Of a DNA stretch of 34,924 nt, positions 1 through 7,785 are shown in pieces. Source of the stretch: Victivallaceae bacterium (lineage in GTDB: Bacteria > Verrucomicrobiota > Lentisphaeria > Victivallales > Victivallaceae). Below the pieces are notes generated by a model. The model was not told where the DNA came from, ran no database searches, and saw nothing but the letters and a program-made list of their open reading frames with translations. How positions within the stretch are numbered: position 1 is the stretch's first letter; every line of letters begins with the position of its first letter. The stretch lies in NCBI GenBank assembly GCA_021647315.1, contig JAKIUY010000044.1, positions 1-34,924 on the forward strand, read 5' to 3'. A program made the translations under genes and the position numbers.

Positions 1-58
1 CCTCTGGATTTTTGTAATCCTTGAGCAATTCATCCAATAATTTTTCGCGAATAGTCAT
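1..58 (-). mobile_element. IS256-family transposase, N-terminal start, cut by window edge
   Basis: Only the first 19 codons lie in the window; they read MTIREKLLDELLKDYKNPE on the minus strand from the ATG at 58-56. This matches the usual opening of IS256/Mutator-type transposases, a short helix of the LADELLxxYxxPEDL type. A Shine-Dalgarno sequence (AGGAG, about 70-74) lies a suitable distance upstream. The catalytic DDE domain would lie beyond the left edge, so intactness cannot be judged. The family assignment rests on this short stretch plus the GTGTAAA-type end upstream. Confidence 0.6.
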
Positions 59-97
59 GATTTTAAGTCTCCTTATGACTTAATTTAGCATATCATG

Positions 98-130
98 CCC
101 ATTTACACAAAAAAATTTACATACTCTTTA
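98..130. repeat. Probable terminal inverted repeat of the IS256-family element
   Basis: Read inward on the minus strand, this stretch contains TATGTAAATTTTTTTGTGTA followed by AATGGGC, about 40-70 bp upstream of the transposase start. IS256-family ends commonly carry a TTGTGTAAA-like core at this distance. The other end is outside the window, so neither the exact boundary nor a target duplication can be confirmed. Confidence 0.45.
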
Positions 131-231
131 TAGAGTTCTTATTTATAAGTGGCTGATGAAAGATAAACCTATGACTTCTGAATGGTTGTCTCAAACAGTT
201 GGTTCCTATTACACGACGTTTTCGTTCTGGC

Positions 232-273
232 AGATAAAAACGGGCGGAACTCGACATTTGCCGAATCCCGCCC
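232..273 (-). terminator. Rho-independent terminator of the 49-residue-repeat protein gene
   Basis: On the minus strand a GC-rich stem (GGGCGGGATTCG pairing with CGAGTTCCGCCC, two G-T wobbles) closes a short loop and is followed by a run of T residues. It begins about 20 nt past the stop codon at 293. Confidence 0.8.
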
Positions 274-292
274 TAGGAGAAGATCTTAATTT

Positions 293-922
293 TTATTCTG
301 CAGATTGTTTGCCTTTTTTGTTCTGCTTCCGTTGCTCCCGCGCAGCTTTAGCTTTTTCAATTAAAGCTTTGAACTTGGCTTTGGCCGCTTCCGGATCGGT
401 TTCGCGCAATTCTTTAATTGCTTTCATTTCTTCAGGATATTTTTTCAGCAGATAGCCAACTCTTTTGCCGCCTTTGCTATTTTTGCGTTCTGCACGCATC
501 TTTTTTACCAGAGCTTTGAGCTTTGCTTTGGCCGCTTCCGGATCGGTTTCGCGCAATTCTTTAATTGCTTTCATTTCTTCAGGATATTTTTTCAGCAGAT
601 AGCCAACTCTTTTGTCGCCTTTGCTATTTTTGTGTTCTGCACGCATCTTTTTTACCAGAGCTTTGAGCTTTGCTTTAGCCGCTTCCTTGTCGGTTGCAAA
701 CAGCTCTTTAATTGCTTTCATTTCTTCAGGATATTTTTCCTGCATCATTTTGCGGAATTGTGCACGTCGTGCTTTTTGTTCCTCAGTTGGTTTTCCGCGA
801 CGTTTACCTTTTTGCTCACCTCTTACTTTTGTTGCTCCTTCAGTAGCGTCCGCCTTGAGCGCAGTGCCACAGATTCCCAGCATTGCAACGAGTCCGACTG
901 TCATAATTAGATTAGTTTTCAT
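293..922 (-). CDS. Secreted Lys/Glu/Ala-rich protein with three 49-residue tandem repeats
   Basis: A 209-residue protein of unknown function. Residues 1-26 form a signal peptide (positive start, hydrophobic stretch, cleavage near ALKADA). Residues 31-60 are very basic. From residue 64 there are three copies of a 49-residue unit starting at Y64, Y113 and Y162. Each opens with YPEEMKAIKEL, continues D-x-EAAKAK-x-KAL and, in the first two, ends in KRVGYLLKK; the third diverges to a basic tail. The period is exactly 147 bp, and the first two DNA units are nearly identical, which suggests recent duplication. The protein is predicted helical and highly charged, without cysteines beyond the signal peptide. 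An AGGTG ribosome site precedes the ATG and a strong terminator follows. It may be a periplasmic or surface helical-repeat protein; no enzymatic motif is visible. Confidence 0.8.
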   Translation of the reverse strand: MKTNLIMTVGLVAMLGICGTALKADATEGATKVRGEQKGKRRGKPTEEQKARRAQFRKMMQEKYPEEMKAIKELFATDKEAAKAKLKALVKKMRAEHKNSKGDKRVGYLLKKYPEEMKAIKELRETDPEAAKAKLKALVKKMRAERKNSKGGKRVGYLLKKYPEEMKAIKELRETDPEAAKAKFKALIEKAKAAREQRKQNKKGKQSAE

Positions 923-970
923 GATTCCACACCTTTTTTAGGTTGTTACTGTGATGACATACATCTTGGT

Positions 971-1002
971 GCAATAAACGCAGGATTATTTACATTTATT
1001 GC
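971..1002. repeat. Small inverted repeat between the MscS gene and the repeat-protein gene
   Basis: Eight-base arms GCAATAAA and TTTATTGC are separated by 16 bases. The hairpin lies just downstream of the MscS stop codon on the minus strand but lacks a T tract, so it is at best a weak terminator or processing hairpin. Confidence 0.35.
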
Positions 1003-1028
1003 CCAAATTATGAAAAAATATGACAATT

Positions 1029-2006
1029 TTAATCTTTGCAGTCACTTTGCGGAGGCATGATAACAGGCTCCGATGATGGCTTTTTAGCCTCAATTCGGTT
1101 GTCAAAAAAGCGTTGTGTCGGATAGGCAAAATCAATATCAGAATATTTTTCGAATTCTGTCAGTATATCCTCCCAGACCCGTTCATCTATGATTCGCCGC
1201 TGGCGTGGTTCAACGACCAGTCTGGCAGTGAGCAGTACGCCACAATCTTTCACCGAGGTATAGACAATAGGTGTTACCTTGTGATAGAAAATCATATATT
1301 TACGGCTGATGTCACGAATCGTTTTGCCTGATATTTTTTTTGAATTGACGGAATGCTTTTCAATGACCTTAAGAATAATTTTTTTTGCTTGCCGCCAGTT
1401 ACTTTCAAATGTTATCAGCACCGGGATCTCTTCCCATATATAAGGGAAACCTTCAGTAAAATTAACGATTGGATTATTCAGAATGAGATTGTTGCCTACG
1501 TGAATTATTCGCCCTGTACTCTGATCGGAATCAACCCATTCACCTATTTCGTTCAATGAAAACCGCATCATACTGATATCTATCACATCCCCGGCAACAT
1601 CCCCGACCCTTATCCGGTCTCCAACTGAAAATGGTTTCCGCCATATAATATAGAGCCACGCAGCAAAGCTTTTGACAAAATCCTGAAGTGCCAACGTCAA
1701 AGCCGCCGCCGACAGTGCAAAAATATTTCCCAATGGCCATGACGCTTCAAACCAGATACGTAGCAACACCAGAATAAGCAGACTGAAATAGCCATAAGCG
1801 GCGGCTTTCATCCAGTGATAACGGATTGACGGTGATTCGGTTCTGTCGTAAACGATTTTCTGGATGATGAGCTTGATAGAGTAAAGCAGCAGAATAGCCA
1901 AAATAGACATATGCAGTTTATGTAACGTTTCCGCCCGCAGACCGCTAAAACTGCTCAGCCACGCGTTAAATTCCTGATAATAGATCAATGCAGGTGAATA
2001 TATCAT
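1029..2006 (-). CDS. MscS-family small-conductance mechanosensitive channel
   Basis: A 325-residue inner-membrane channel that would open under membrane tension to release solutes during hypo-osmotic shock. Three hydrophobic helices are visible at about residues 33-53, 68-87 and 92-120. The third, pore-lining helix carries the Ala/Gly-rich MscS pattern (PLGNIFALSAAALTLALQDF) and leads into KPFSVGDRIRVGDVAGDVIDI, the hallmark start of the beta domain. The remaining ~180 residues fit the cytoplasmic vestibule. The order and length match the short MscS subfamily. The gene follows the folate reductase gene at a 48-bp gap on the same strand, so the two may be co-transcribed. No signal peptide or extra sensor domain is present. 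Confidence 0.9.
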   Translation of the reverse strand: MIYSPALIYYQEFNAWLSSFSGLRAETLHKLHMSILAILLLYSIKLIIQKIVYDRTESPSIRYHWMKAAAYGYFSLLILVLLRIWFEASWPLGNIFALSAAALTLALQDFVKSFAAWLYIIWRKPFSVGDRIRVGDVAGDVIDISMMRFSLNEIGEWVDSDQSTGRIIHVGNNLILNNPIVNFTEGFPYIWEEIPVLITFESNWRQAKKIILKVIEKHSVNSKKISGKTIRDISRKYMIFYHKVTPIVYTSVKDCGVLLTARLVVEPRQRRIIDERVWEDILTEFEKYSDIDFAYPTQRFFDNRIEAKKPSSEPVIMPPQSDCKD

Positions 2007-2024
2007 TTTTAAAACTCTCTCATG

Positions 2025-2052
2025 TTTTCAGTTTCCAGTTTCCAGTTTCCAG
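2025..2052. repeat. Heptanucleotide tandem repeat (TTTCCAG)3 plus a degenerate unit
   Basis: Three perfect TTTCCAG units occupy 2032-2052, preceded by the degenerate TTTTCAG. The tract lies between the folate reductase stop codon (2055-2057) and the MscS start codon. Confidence 0.75.
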
Positions 2053-2054
2053 CC

Positions 2055-3491
2055 CTACTTTTTCAGTGCCGGCTCTATATAATCATTCTCCAAGCAATCA
2101 AGTTCCTGATTCCAAGACGCCAGACGCATTATGGTGTTATGAATGCACTCAAAATCCCCTACCTCACATTGACCGTCCGGCTTTGCCCCGCCGCACGGCC
2201 CGTTAGCCAAGCCTTTCGGACAGGTTTCAGGACAAATATACTGCGTCATCGGTAATCTGCAAAATGAACATTCACGACATCCGGCAAATATTTTTTTTGA
2301 GATAAAATGTTCACTGGCATTTTGCTTGTGGGCGTGCGGGAAAAGAAACTTTTTCAGCTTATAGTTAAGTTTTTCTCTACGGTGACACTTCGGCAACTCG
2401 GAAAGGGTTGTGATATGCGCTGTCGGGTGGAGTTCCGTTCCTGTCATATTTTCGAATAGATAGAAGCAGTGCGGAAACGGTGCCATTTCAGTTTTTGCCA
2501 GATAATTAAAATATTCCTGCTGCCAGGCAGCGAAATCAGCAAATTCATCCAGTGCTTTGGATATTTTTATGGCAGCAGTATTGATTTTTGCCGGACTGTC
2601 CAATCCTGCAATCTGAATACCACTGTACCCCAGCAATCGGCAACCCGCAGCCTGAATTTGCAACCGACGCCACTGTGCCGCCTCAAACTGATTGTAGGAG
2701 TAGCGCAGTTCACTTTCAAGAAGCTGGCGGAAGCCGTGTGAAATATGCACCCCGGGAATAGCGTCCCGAATGATTTTATCGACCGACTCCGGGGTTAGCA
2801 GCATTAGTCGGGCAATCGTCGGATAATAGAGATTACGGGAATTCAGATACCACCGCAGTTCCTGAAATTTAAGCATATCCCAGCCAAAGTCGGTAACCAG
2901 AAAATTTGCGCCTAAATTAAGTTTTTTTACCATCTTGAACAACTGTCCATAAAGATTATCCGGGATATATTGAAACGGATTAACGACTGCGCCCGACCAT
3001 ATATTGTGGTTTTTATGCCGACGCAAATATTGCAGCAGATGAACACTTTCAGTAAATGACCGCTTAGCAGTAGCCTTACTGTTTTCACCAATGACATGAT
3101 CCCCGGAAACCGGAACAAGATTGCGGAAACCGTTGACTTCACAAAGATTGGCCGACTCAATCATGTTGGCCATATCACTGTTTTTACCGCTCAGGTAGAT
3201 GATATGATTATCCCGCTGCTGTTCAACTAGACCGGCGGCGAAATCAGCAACATGCCAAGTATCAACAGAATTACCTTTGTCAATAAAAGCTATTCCAGCC
3301 GGCATCGTATCAATTTTGGATATCGCAAATTCCAATTCGCGTAATCGGTTATGCCCGACACTGAGTTCAAGATCACGGCCGGGAGAACTTATTTCTGTCA
3401 ACATGACAAAATCACCCCGGTTCAGGTTTTCCTGAAGGCGGTTGGCGGACATATCCGAAAAATTCATCTCAAGCTGTAGACCGTGTTCCAT
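2055..3491 (-). CDS. Methylenetetrahydrofolate reductase-like protein with MetV-type Cys-rich C-terminus
   Basis: The N-terminal ~300 residues resemble the MetF barrel (NRGDFVMLTEISSPGRDLE near the start, later a VPVSGDH strand end), which reduces 5,10-methylene-THF to 5-methyl-THF. The C-terminal ~60 residues carry a cysteine cluster (GCRECSFCRLP, then CPETCPKGLANGPCGG) that matches the MTHFR_C domain of MetV partner subunits in acetogens, a likely zinc or iron-sulfur site. The central part is diverged, so catalytic competence is uncertain. I chose the ATG at 3491 (478 residues), with a weak AAAGAG upstream. Alternatives are a TTG at 3551, which adds a CNNC motif, and an ATG at 3467. The gene may be co-transcribed with mscS. 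No methionine synthase or Wood-Ljungdahl gene lies nearby. Family call is good; precise function is inference. Confidence 0.75.
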   Translation of the reverse strand: MEHGLQLEMNFSDMSANRLQENLNRGDFVMLTEISSPGRDLELSVGHNRLRELEFAISKIDTMPAGIAFIDKGNSVDTWHVADFAAGLVEQQRDNHIIYLSGKNSDMANMIESANLCEVNGFRNLVPVSGDHVIGENSKATAKRSFTESVHLLQYLRRHKNHNIWSGAVVNPFQYIPDNLYGQLFKMVKKLNLGANFLVTDFGWDMLKFQELRWYLNSRNLYYPTIARLMLLTPESVDKIIRDAIPGVHISHGFRQLLESELRYSYNQFEAAQWRRLQIQAAGCRLLGYSGIQIAGLDSPAKINTAAIKISKALDEFADFAAWQQEYFNYLAKTEMAPFPHCFYLFENMTGTELHPTAHITTLSELPKCHRREKLNYKLKKFLFPHAHKQNASEHFISKKIFAGCRECSFCRLPMTQYICPETCPKGLANGPCGGAKPDGQCEVGDFECIHNTIMRLASWNQELDCLENDYIEPALKK

Positions 3492-3699
3492 ATAGACTCT
3501 TTTTAAAACTTTGAGGCAATTATTGCATCTGTCACTACGCTGTGTAGACAAAATGCCCCAATTTATGTTTGCGCGAACTCCCGTCAGTAATCTTATCCTG
3601 AAACAGTGATAAATACAACCCGATTAGCAATCTCTTAACAGATATTTTTATTTGCACATAACCGGCTGCGTCGGAGCTTTGTAGTGCCAGGCTTTTGAT

Positions 3700-3775
3700 A
3701 ACGCCGGCAGTTGTCGCTCCAGCGACAGGGCACTCTCATCGAGAGTTGCTCCTACTACGCCGAGCGACACCAGAC
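3700..3775. repeat. Intergenic REP-like repeat with two small hairpins
   Basis: GTCGC/GCGAC (3713-3717 and 3722-3726) and CTCTC/GAGAG (3733-3737 and 3741-3745) form adjacent perfect hairpins in a locally GC-rich island between AT-rich flanks. A further partial inverted relation (GTAGTGCC upstream, CTCCTACTACGCC downstream) encloses them. This has the look of a dispersed palindromic unit, but no second copy is in the window. Confidence 0.45.
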
Positions 3776-3847
3776 ATGATTTAAAATCATAACCTTGCAA
3801 AAAACATCAAAATATAACATTTTTTTGCAAAACTTTGCTTAATTGAT

Positions 3848-3940
3848 TTGACATTCCGTAAAAAAATGGAACTTTATAAAGTTATTTAAAAGAAGTTTGA
3901 TTGATGAATCTTTTTCGACCATTACTGTATACTATGAATT
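3848..3940 (+). promoter_or_regulatory. Possible promoter region for lpdA
   Basis: This AT-rich stretch between 3781 and 3968 contains TTGACA at 3848-3853 with ACTTTA 17 nt downstream, and separately a TATACT hexamer at 3928-3933 without a good -35 partner. Either would start a transcript that includes the 125-bp leader. The rest of the 3492-4102 gap holds no gene that I can see. Confidence 0.3.
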
Positions 3941-3968
3941 GAAACAAAAAACGACCCATAATAGGGTA

Positions 3969-4093
3969 TTAGACCGTTAGTCGCAAAGTCTTGTCATCTT
4001 TTGGCAAGAGTTGAGGTTTTACTTCCGCTTCCGTAGCGACGCAGGAGCGGAGTTTGAAGTGGCATCTGCCTTCAGGTGCCACCTGATTAGGAA
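3969..4093 (+). promoter_or_regulatory. Portable structured leader, copy A (upstream of lpdA)
   Basis: A 125-bp sequence that recurs at 6576-6700 with about 115 of 125 positions identical and no gaps. It can fold into three successive hairpins: CTTGTC/GGCAAG; a bulged stem TCCGCTTCC/GGAGCGGA; and a 10-bp stem GTGGCATCTG/CAGGTGCCAC with a 4-base loop at 4059-4082. The third stem ends about 7 nt before AGGA, which serves as the Shine-Dalgarno sequence 10 nt ahead of the lpdA ATG. The element therefore supplies the ribosome binding site. It could control translation or be a dispersed repeat that happens to carry a usable site. Confidence 0.7.
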
Positions 4094-4102
4094 CTTAAAA
4101 CT

Positions 4103-5518
4103 ATGAAAAAAGAAAAATTTGATTTATGTGTAATCGGTGCCGGGCCCGGGGGTTATGTGGCGGCGGTTCGTGCAGGACAACGCGGTCTGAAAGTCGCACT
4201 GATTGAAAAAGCGGAATTCGGTGGCACATGTCTTAATATCGGCTGTATCCCGACTAAAACCCTGCTCGCTGGAGCTGAAGTTCTGCATAATGCTCGCCAT
4301 GCGGCTGATTTCGGCATTAATATAACTGGAAAAATAACGCCTGACTGGGAAAAAATGCTGGCACGCAAAGATGATACTATCGGCAAGCTACGCGGCGGTA
4401 TCGGTGCTTTGCTGAAAGCGGCTGGTGTTACTATTTTTAATGGTACCGGTTCATTTATTGATCGCAAAACAGTTCTCATCGCAACTGGCAAGGATAGAGG
4501 AACGACCATAACCGCGGCAAACACTATTATTGCCACTGGCTCTGAAGCTTTGGTGCCGGGATTTATCCCTGAATCGGAACGCATTTTAACCTCTACTGAA
4601 CTTTTAAGTATCAGTGATGTTCCTGAATCTCTGCTGATTCTAGGTGGCGGCGTTATCGGTTGTGAATTTGCCTGTCTGTTTGCCGAACTGGGCACCAAAG
4701 TTACAGTTGTTGAAATGCTGGACAGTATCTTGCCGAATCTCGATAAAGATATTGCCCGAACCCTGACGCAGGCGATGAAACAGGCTGGTGTCGAAATTCT
4801 GACCGGTAAACCTTTGGAAAAAATCAAAGCAGCAAAAAAATCGGTCAGTGGCATAGTTGACGGCAAAAAACTTTCGGCTGAGTTTTTACTGGTTTCAATC
4901 GGACGTAAACCGGTAACCGAGGGACTAAATCTGGTAGCGGCAGGTATTAAAAGTGATGAACGCGGCTGGATCCCGGTTAATGATAAATGCAAAACCAATG
5001 TCCCGAATATCTACGCAATCGGTGATATCGGCGGACGTATCTGGCTGGCTCATCTGGCCAGCGCTATGGGACTGCATGCCGTCGATGATATCTGCGGAAA
5101 ATCCGGAAATTTCAGTTATGATATTGTTCCAGGATGTATTTTTACCAGTCCGGAAATCGGTACCGTCGGCCTATCGGAAGTCGAATGCAAAGAACAGAAT
5201 ATTGATTACAAACTCGGCAAATTCCCGTTCGCCGCTCTCGGCAAAGCTATGGCTATAAATGAAACTGTCGGTTTCTGTAAAATCATCGCAGATGCCGAAA
5301 CTGACCAAGTACTCGGAGTTCATATTGTTGGCCCTCATGCTACCGATCTGATTGCCGAAGCAGCGACCGCAATGCAACTTGAAACTACTGCCAAAGCCTT
5401 GGGTGATACAATTCATGCTCATCCTACGCTGGGCGAAATAATGATGGAAGCAGCTCATGCCGTACATGATGAATGTATCCATATTCCAGTTCGTAAACGA
5501 CGGGAAAAAAAACGTTAA
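4103..5518 (+). CDS. lpdA: Dihydrolipoyl dehydrogenase (E3)
   Basis: A 471-residue FAD-dependent pyridine nucleotide-disulfide oxidoreductase that reoxidises dihydrolipoamide of 2-oxoacid dehydrogenase complexes or the glycine cleavage system, passing electrons to NAD. The FAD motif GAGPGGYVAAVRA is at residues 12-24. The redox-active disulfide GGTCLNIGCIPTK has C43 and C48. The NAD-binding GGGVIGCEFA lies near residue 180, and the C-terminal dimer-interface HAHPTLGE holds the catalytic His and Glu. The length is normal. No E1, E2 or glycine cleavage genes are adjacent; rsmA follows after 9 bp, so the two probably form an operon. Translation starts 10 nt after the AGGA of the structured leader. 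Confidence 0.95.
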   Translation: MKKEKFDLCVIGAGPGGYVAAVRAGQRGLKVALIEKAEFGGTCLNIGCIPTKTLLAGAEVLHNARHAADFGINITGKITPDWEKMLARKDDTIGKLRGGIGALLKAAGVTIFNGTGSFIDRKTVLIATGKDRGTTITAANTIIATGSEALVPGFIPESERILTSTELLSISDVPESLLILGGGVIGCEFACLFAELGTKVTVVEMLDSILPNLDKDIARTLTQAMKQAGVEILTGKPLEKIKAAKKSVSGIVDGKKLSAEFLLVSIGRKPVTEGLNLVAAGIKSDERGWIPVNDKCKTNVPNIYAIGDIGGRIWLAHLASAMGLHAVDDICGKSGNFSYDIVPGCIFTSPEIGTVGLSEVECKEQNIDYKLGKFPFAALGKAMAINETVGFCKIIADAETDQVLGVHIVGPHATDLIAEAATAMQLETTAKALGDTIHAHPTLGEIMMEAAHAVHDECIHIPVRKRREKKR

Positions 5519-5527
5519 ACAGTATAT

Positions 5528-6385
5528 ATGAAAAAAACTGAATTAATGAAAGTATTGGAAGATTTCAATTTCCGCCCTGGAAAAATTCTGGGGCAGAACT
5601 TTTTGATCGACGATAACCTGCTTGAATTTATCGTGCGGACAACTGCACCGAAACCGGATGAAGTTATTCTGGAAGCTGGACCTGGGTTTGGTGCCTTGAC
5701 GAGAAAGATCCTTGATGCCGGAGCCGAAGTGTACGCAATTGAATTTGATCATCGGATCTGCGATTATCTGCGCAATAATCTGCAGAGCGAACGGTTCCAT
5801 TTGACTGAAGGCGATGCCTGTCGGGTAGAAATTGCTGAAATTCTGCCCCCGAATAAAGATTTCCGCTCAATTGCCAATTTACCCTATGCGATCAGCAGTA
5901 TCTATATTGCAAAAATGCTTGAACTTCCCCGGCTACCACGACAGATGTTATTCATGCTCCAGAAAGAGATGGGACTGCGCATGGCGGCGCAACCCGGCAC
6001 CAAAAATTACGGCGCCCTTTCGGTACGAGCCCAGGCGATGTATGATGTAAAACTATTACGCACCGTGCCACGACAAGTATTCTTCCCTCAGCCGGGGGTT
6101 GATTCTGCTCTGGTCGATTTTCACCTGAAACCAGATGCGTTGTCACAGACAGAAGGGATACAACTCGGCAGAGTTGCCCGTTGTGCATTCTCACAGCGCC
6201 GAAAAAAAATGATTAAACCACTTGCTCGCAACTACGGTCAGGAGGTAATGGAAATCGCTTTCGCTAATCTATCGCTTGACCTGGAAATCAGACCGGACAA
6301 GTTGGATACTGCAACCTTTATCGCCCTGAGTAAAGAAATTTACGGACTTTTAGCGGACCAGATTTGCTCATTTTCTGACTTATAA
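5528..6385 (+). CDS. rsmA: 16S rRNA dimethyladenosine transferase
   Basis: A 285-residue SAM-dependent methyltransferase that dimethylates two adjacent adenosines in the loop near the 3' end of 16S rRNA during small-subunit maturation. Motifs in order are GQNFL at residues 22-26, the SAM-binding EAGPGFGALT at 49-58, an acidic strand end IEFD near 71-74, and the catalytic NLPYAISS at 117-124, followed by the small helical domain with FSQRRKKMIK. The length matches the family. It lies 9 bp after lpdA with no clear Shine-Dalgarno sequence of its own, suggesting translation coupled to lpdA. Confidence 0.95.
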   Translation: MKKTELMKVLEDFNFRPGKILGQNFLIDDNLLEFIVRTTAPKPDEVILEAGPGFGALTRKILDAGAEVYAIEFDHRICDYLRNNLQSERFHLTEGDACRVEIAEILPPNKDFRSIANLPYAISSIYIAKMLELPRLPRQMLFMLQKEMGLRMAAQPGTKNYGALSVRAQAMYDVKLLRTVPRQVFFPQPGVDSALVDFHLKPDALSQTEGIQLGRVARCAFSQRRKKMIKPLARNYGQEVMEIAFANLSLDLEIRPDKLDTATFIALSKEIYGLLADQICSFSDL

Positions 6386-6422
6386 CATTGAATGCAAATC
6401 TCTCATGGTATATACTATCTAT

Positions 6423-6556
6423 CTAGACAGTACAAGAAAAGGGGTGGCGCACTGTCGGAGTTCACTTTAGCGTGTTTTGAGCATGTTGATTGCACGCTAA
6501 AGCAGTGAACTCCGATAAGAAGCGTTTTCCGCTGACCTTTTCGTGGATGGTCTAGC
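6423..6556. repeat. MITE-like palindromic element, CTAGAC family
   Basis: Imperfect terminal inverted repeats start CTAGACAGTACAAGAAAAGG on the left and read CTAGACCATCCACGAAAAGG on the right in reverse complement (about 16 of 20 match). Inside is a long hairpin, 6456-6474 against 6493-6514, pairing 19 bases with one 3-base bulge. The element fills the gap between rsmA and the folE leader. A related element is at 33044-33187. Confidence 0.65.
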
Positions 6557-6575
6557 TATTTACAACACTAATTTT

Positions 6576-6700
6576 TTAGACCCTTAGTCGTAAAGTCTTG
6601 TCGTTTTTTGGCAAGAGTTGAGGGGTTACTTCCGCTTCCGTAGCGACGTAGGAGCGGAGTTTGAAGCGGCATCTGCTTTCAGGTGCCACCTGATTAGGAG
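6576..6700 (+). promoter_or_regulatory. Portable structured leader, copy B (upstream of folE)
   Basis: The second copy of the 125-bp leader described at 3969-4093, gap-free, about 92 percent identical by eye. The terminal hairpin is at 6666-6689 (one C-A mismatch replaces a pair of copy A). AGGAG at 6697-6700 follows and acts as the Shine-Dalgarno sequence 10-11 nt before the folE ATG. The three-hairpin layout is preserved. Confidence 0.7.
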
Positions 6701-6710
6701 ATTTCAGTTT

Positions 6711-7253
6711 ATGGAAGATGCAGTAAAAAAAATACTTGAAGCGATAGGCGAAGATCCTAACCGCGAAGGATTGCTCGATACTCCGTCGAGAGTAGCCAAA
6801 AGCATGGAGTTCCTGACGCGGGGCTATCGACAGAATATTGAAGATGTCATCAATAACGCCTATTTTACCGCTGATTGTGATGATATGGTGATTGTCAGAG
6901 ATATTGAGTTTTTCAGTATGTGTGAACACCACATGCTCCCCTTTTATGGGAAATGCCATATCGGCTATATTCCGAACGGTAAAGTTTTCGGGGTCAGCAA
7001 ACTGGCCAGATTGGTAGATGTTTTTGCCCGTCGCCTGCAACTGCAGGAACGTTTGACTAAAGAGATCGCCAATACAATCCTGGATGCAGTTGCACCGGAA
7101 GGGGTCGGCGTTGTCATGGAAGCACAACACCTCTGCATGATCGCCCGCGGAGTACAGAAACAGAACTCCGTGATGGTTACATCAGCGATGCTCGGCAGTT
7201 TCCGTGAGGAACAGGCAACTCGTAACGAGTTTATGCATTTGATTAAGGGATAA
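6711..7253 (+). CDS. folE: GTP cyclohydrolase I
   Basis: A 180-residue enzyme that converts GTP to 7,8-dihydroneopterin triphosphate, the first step of tetrahydrofolate (and queuosine) biosynthesis. Zinc ligands are visible: C71 and H74 in [11 protein letters not shown] and C142 in [10 protein letters not shown]. The N-terminal [16 protein letters not shown] is typical of the family. The reading frame is open further upstream to 6618 through the leader repeat, but family length, the AGGAG site and the conserved start favour the ATG at 6711. dtd follows after 2 bp, so the two genes form an operon. Confidence 0.96.
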   Translation: MEDAVKKILEAIGEDPNREGLLDTPSRVAKSMEFLTRGYRQNIEDVINNAYFTADCDDMVIVRDIEFFSMCEHHMLPFYGKCHIGYIPNGKVFGVSKLARLVDVFARRLQLQERLTKEIANTILDAVAPEGVGVVMEAQHLCMIARGVQKQNSVMVTSAMLGSFREEQATRNEFMHLIKG

Positions 7254-7255
7254 CT

Positions 7256-7702
7256 ATGCGGGCACTGATTCAGCGGGTCTCAAAAGCTTCAGTCGAAATT
7301 GATGGCAAAATTAATGGTGCCATCGGTTGCGGAATGGTTATTCTGTTGGGTATAACTCACAGTGATTCACTCAGTGATGTCGAATATGTCGCCGAAAAAT
7401 GTGTGAACTTGCGAATCTATCCGGACGATAATGATAAGATGAATCGTTCATTGCTTGATGTGAGTGGCGAGGTCCTGATTATTTCACAGTTTACTCTTTA
7501 CGGCAGTACTGTCAAAGGACGGCGCCCGGGCTTCGCCGAAGCCGCGCTACCTCAGCACGCGATTCCGCTCTACGAAGCCTTCGTTAAAAAGATATCACAG
7601 ACCGGGGTTAAAAAAGTTGCCACCGGAAAATTTGGGGCAAAAATGAGCGTTAACCTTGAGAATGATGGTCCAGTAACCCTGATGGTAGAGTCAAAAAGCT
7701 AA
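7256..7702 (+). CDS. dtd: D-aminoacyl-tRNA deacylase
   Basis: A 148-residue proofreading hydrolase that removes D-amino acids and misloaded glycine from tRNAs. The start MRALIQRVSKASVEIDG, the SQFTLYGS motif at residues 77-84, and the near-C-terminal NDGPVT motif (the cross-subunit Gly-cisPro dipeptide that reads chirality) are all present. Length is normal. It directly follows folE with a 2-bp gap and is probably translated with it. Confidence 0.96.
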   Translation: MRALIQRVSKASVEIDGKINGAIGCGMVILLGITHSDSLSDVEYVAEKCVNLRIYPDDNDKMNRSLLDVSGEVLIISQFTLYGSTVKGRRPGFAEAALPQHAIPLYEAFVKKISQTGVKKVATGKFGAKMSVNLENDGPVTLMVESKS

Positions 7703-7707
7703 CCTTG

Positions 7708-7765
7708 GGAACGCTGAGCCCCGGCTCTGCTTATATTTCCCCTGGAAACGCTGAGCCCCAGCTCG
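7708..7765 (+). repeat. Short direct repeat downstream of dtd
   Basis: GGAACGCTGAGCCCCGGCTC and GGAAACGCTGAGCCCCAGCTC, nearly identical, lie about 36 bp apart just past the dtd stop codon. No coding or terminator function is evident. Confidence 0.5.
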
Positions 7766-7785
7766 GCTATGATTCATATTTAGTA

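Noticed and set aside
156..455. 99-codon plus-strand frame near the left edge
   Set aside because: It crosses the terminator and the end of the minus-strand repeat gene and shows no family resemblance.
612..941. Plus-strand frames antisense to the 49-residue-repeat gene
   Set aside because: They mirror the repeats and have no recognisable domains; the minus-strand gene has a signal peptide, ribosome site and terminator.
2025..2052. Short tandem repeat as a possible CRISPR
   Set aside because: The units are 7 bp with no spacers and there are no cas genes.
4153..4998. 281-codon open frame antisense to lpdA
   Set aside because: It lies fully inside a well-conserved lpdA, has no ribosome site and a low-complexity Ser/Pro/Ile-rich translation; typical of an antisense shadow.
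6618..6710. Upstream in-frame extension of folE
   Set aside because: It would translate the leader repeat; the family start and the AGGAG site favour 6711.
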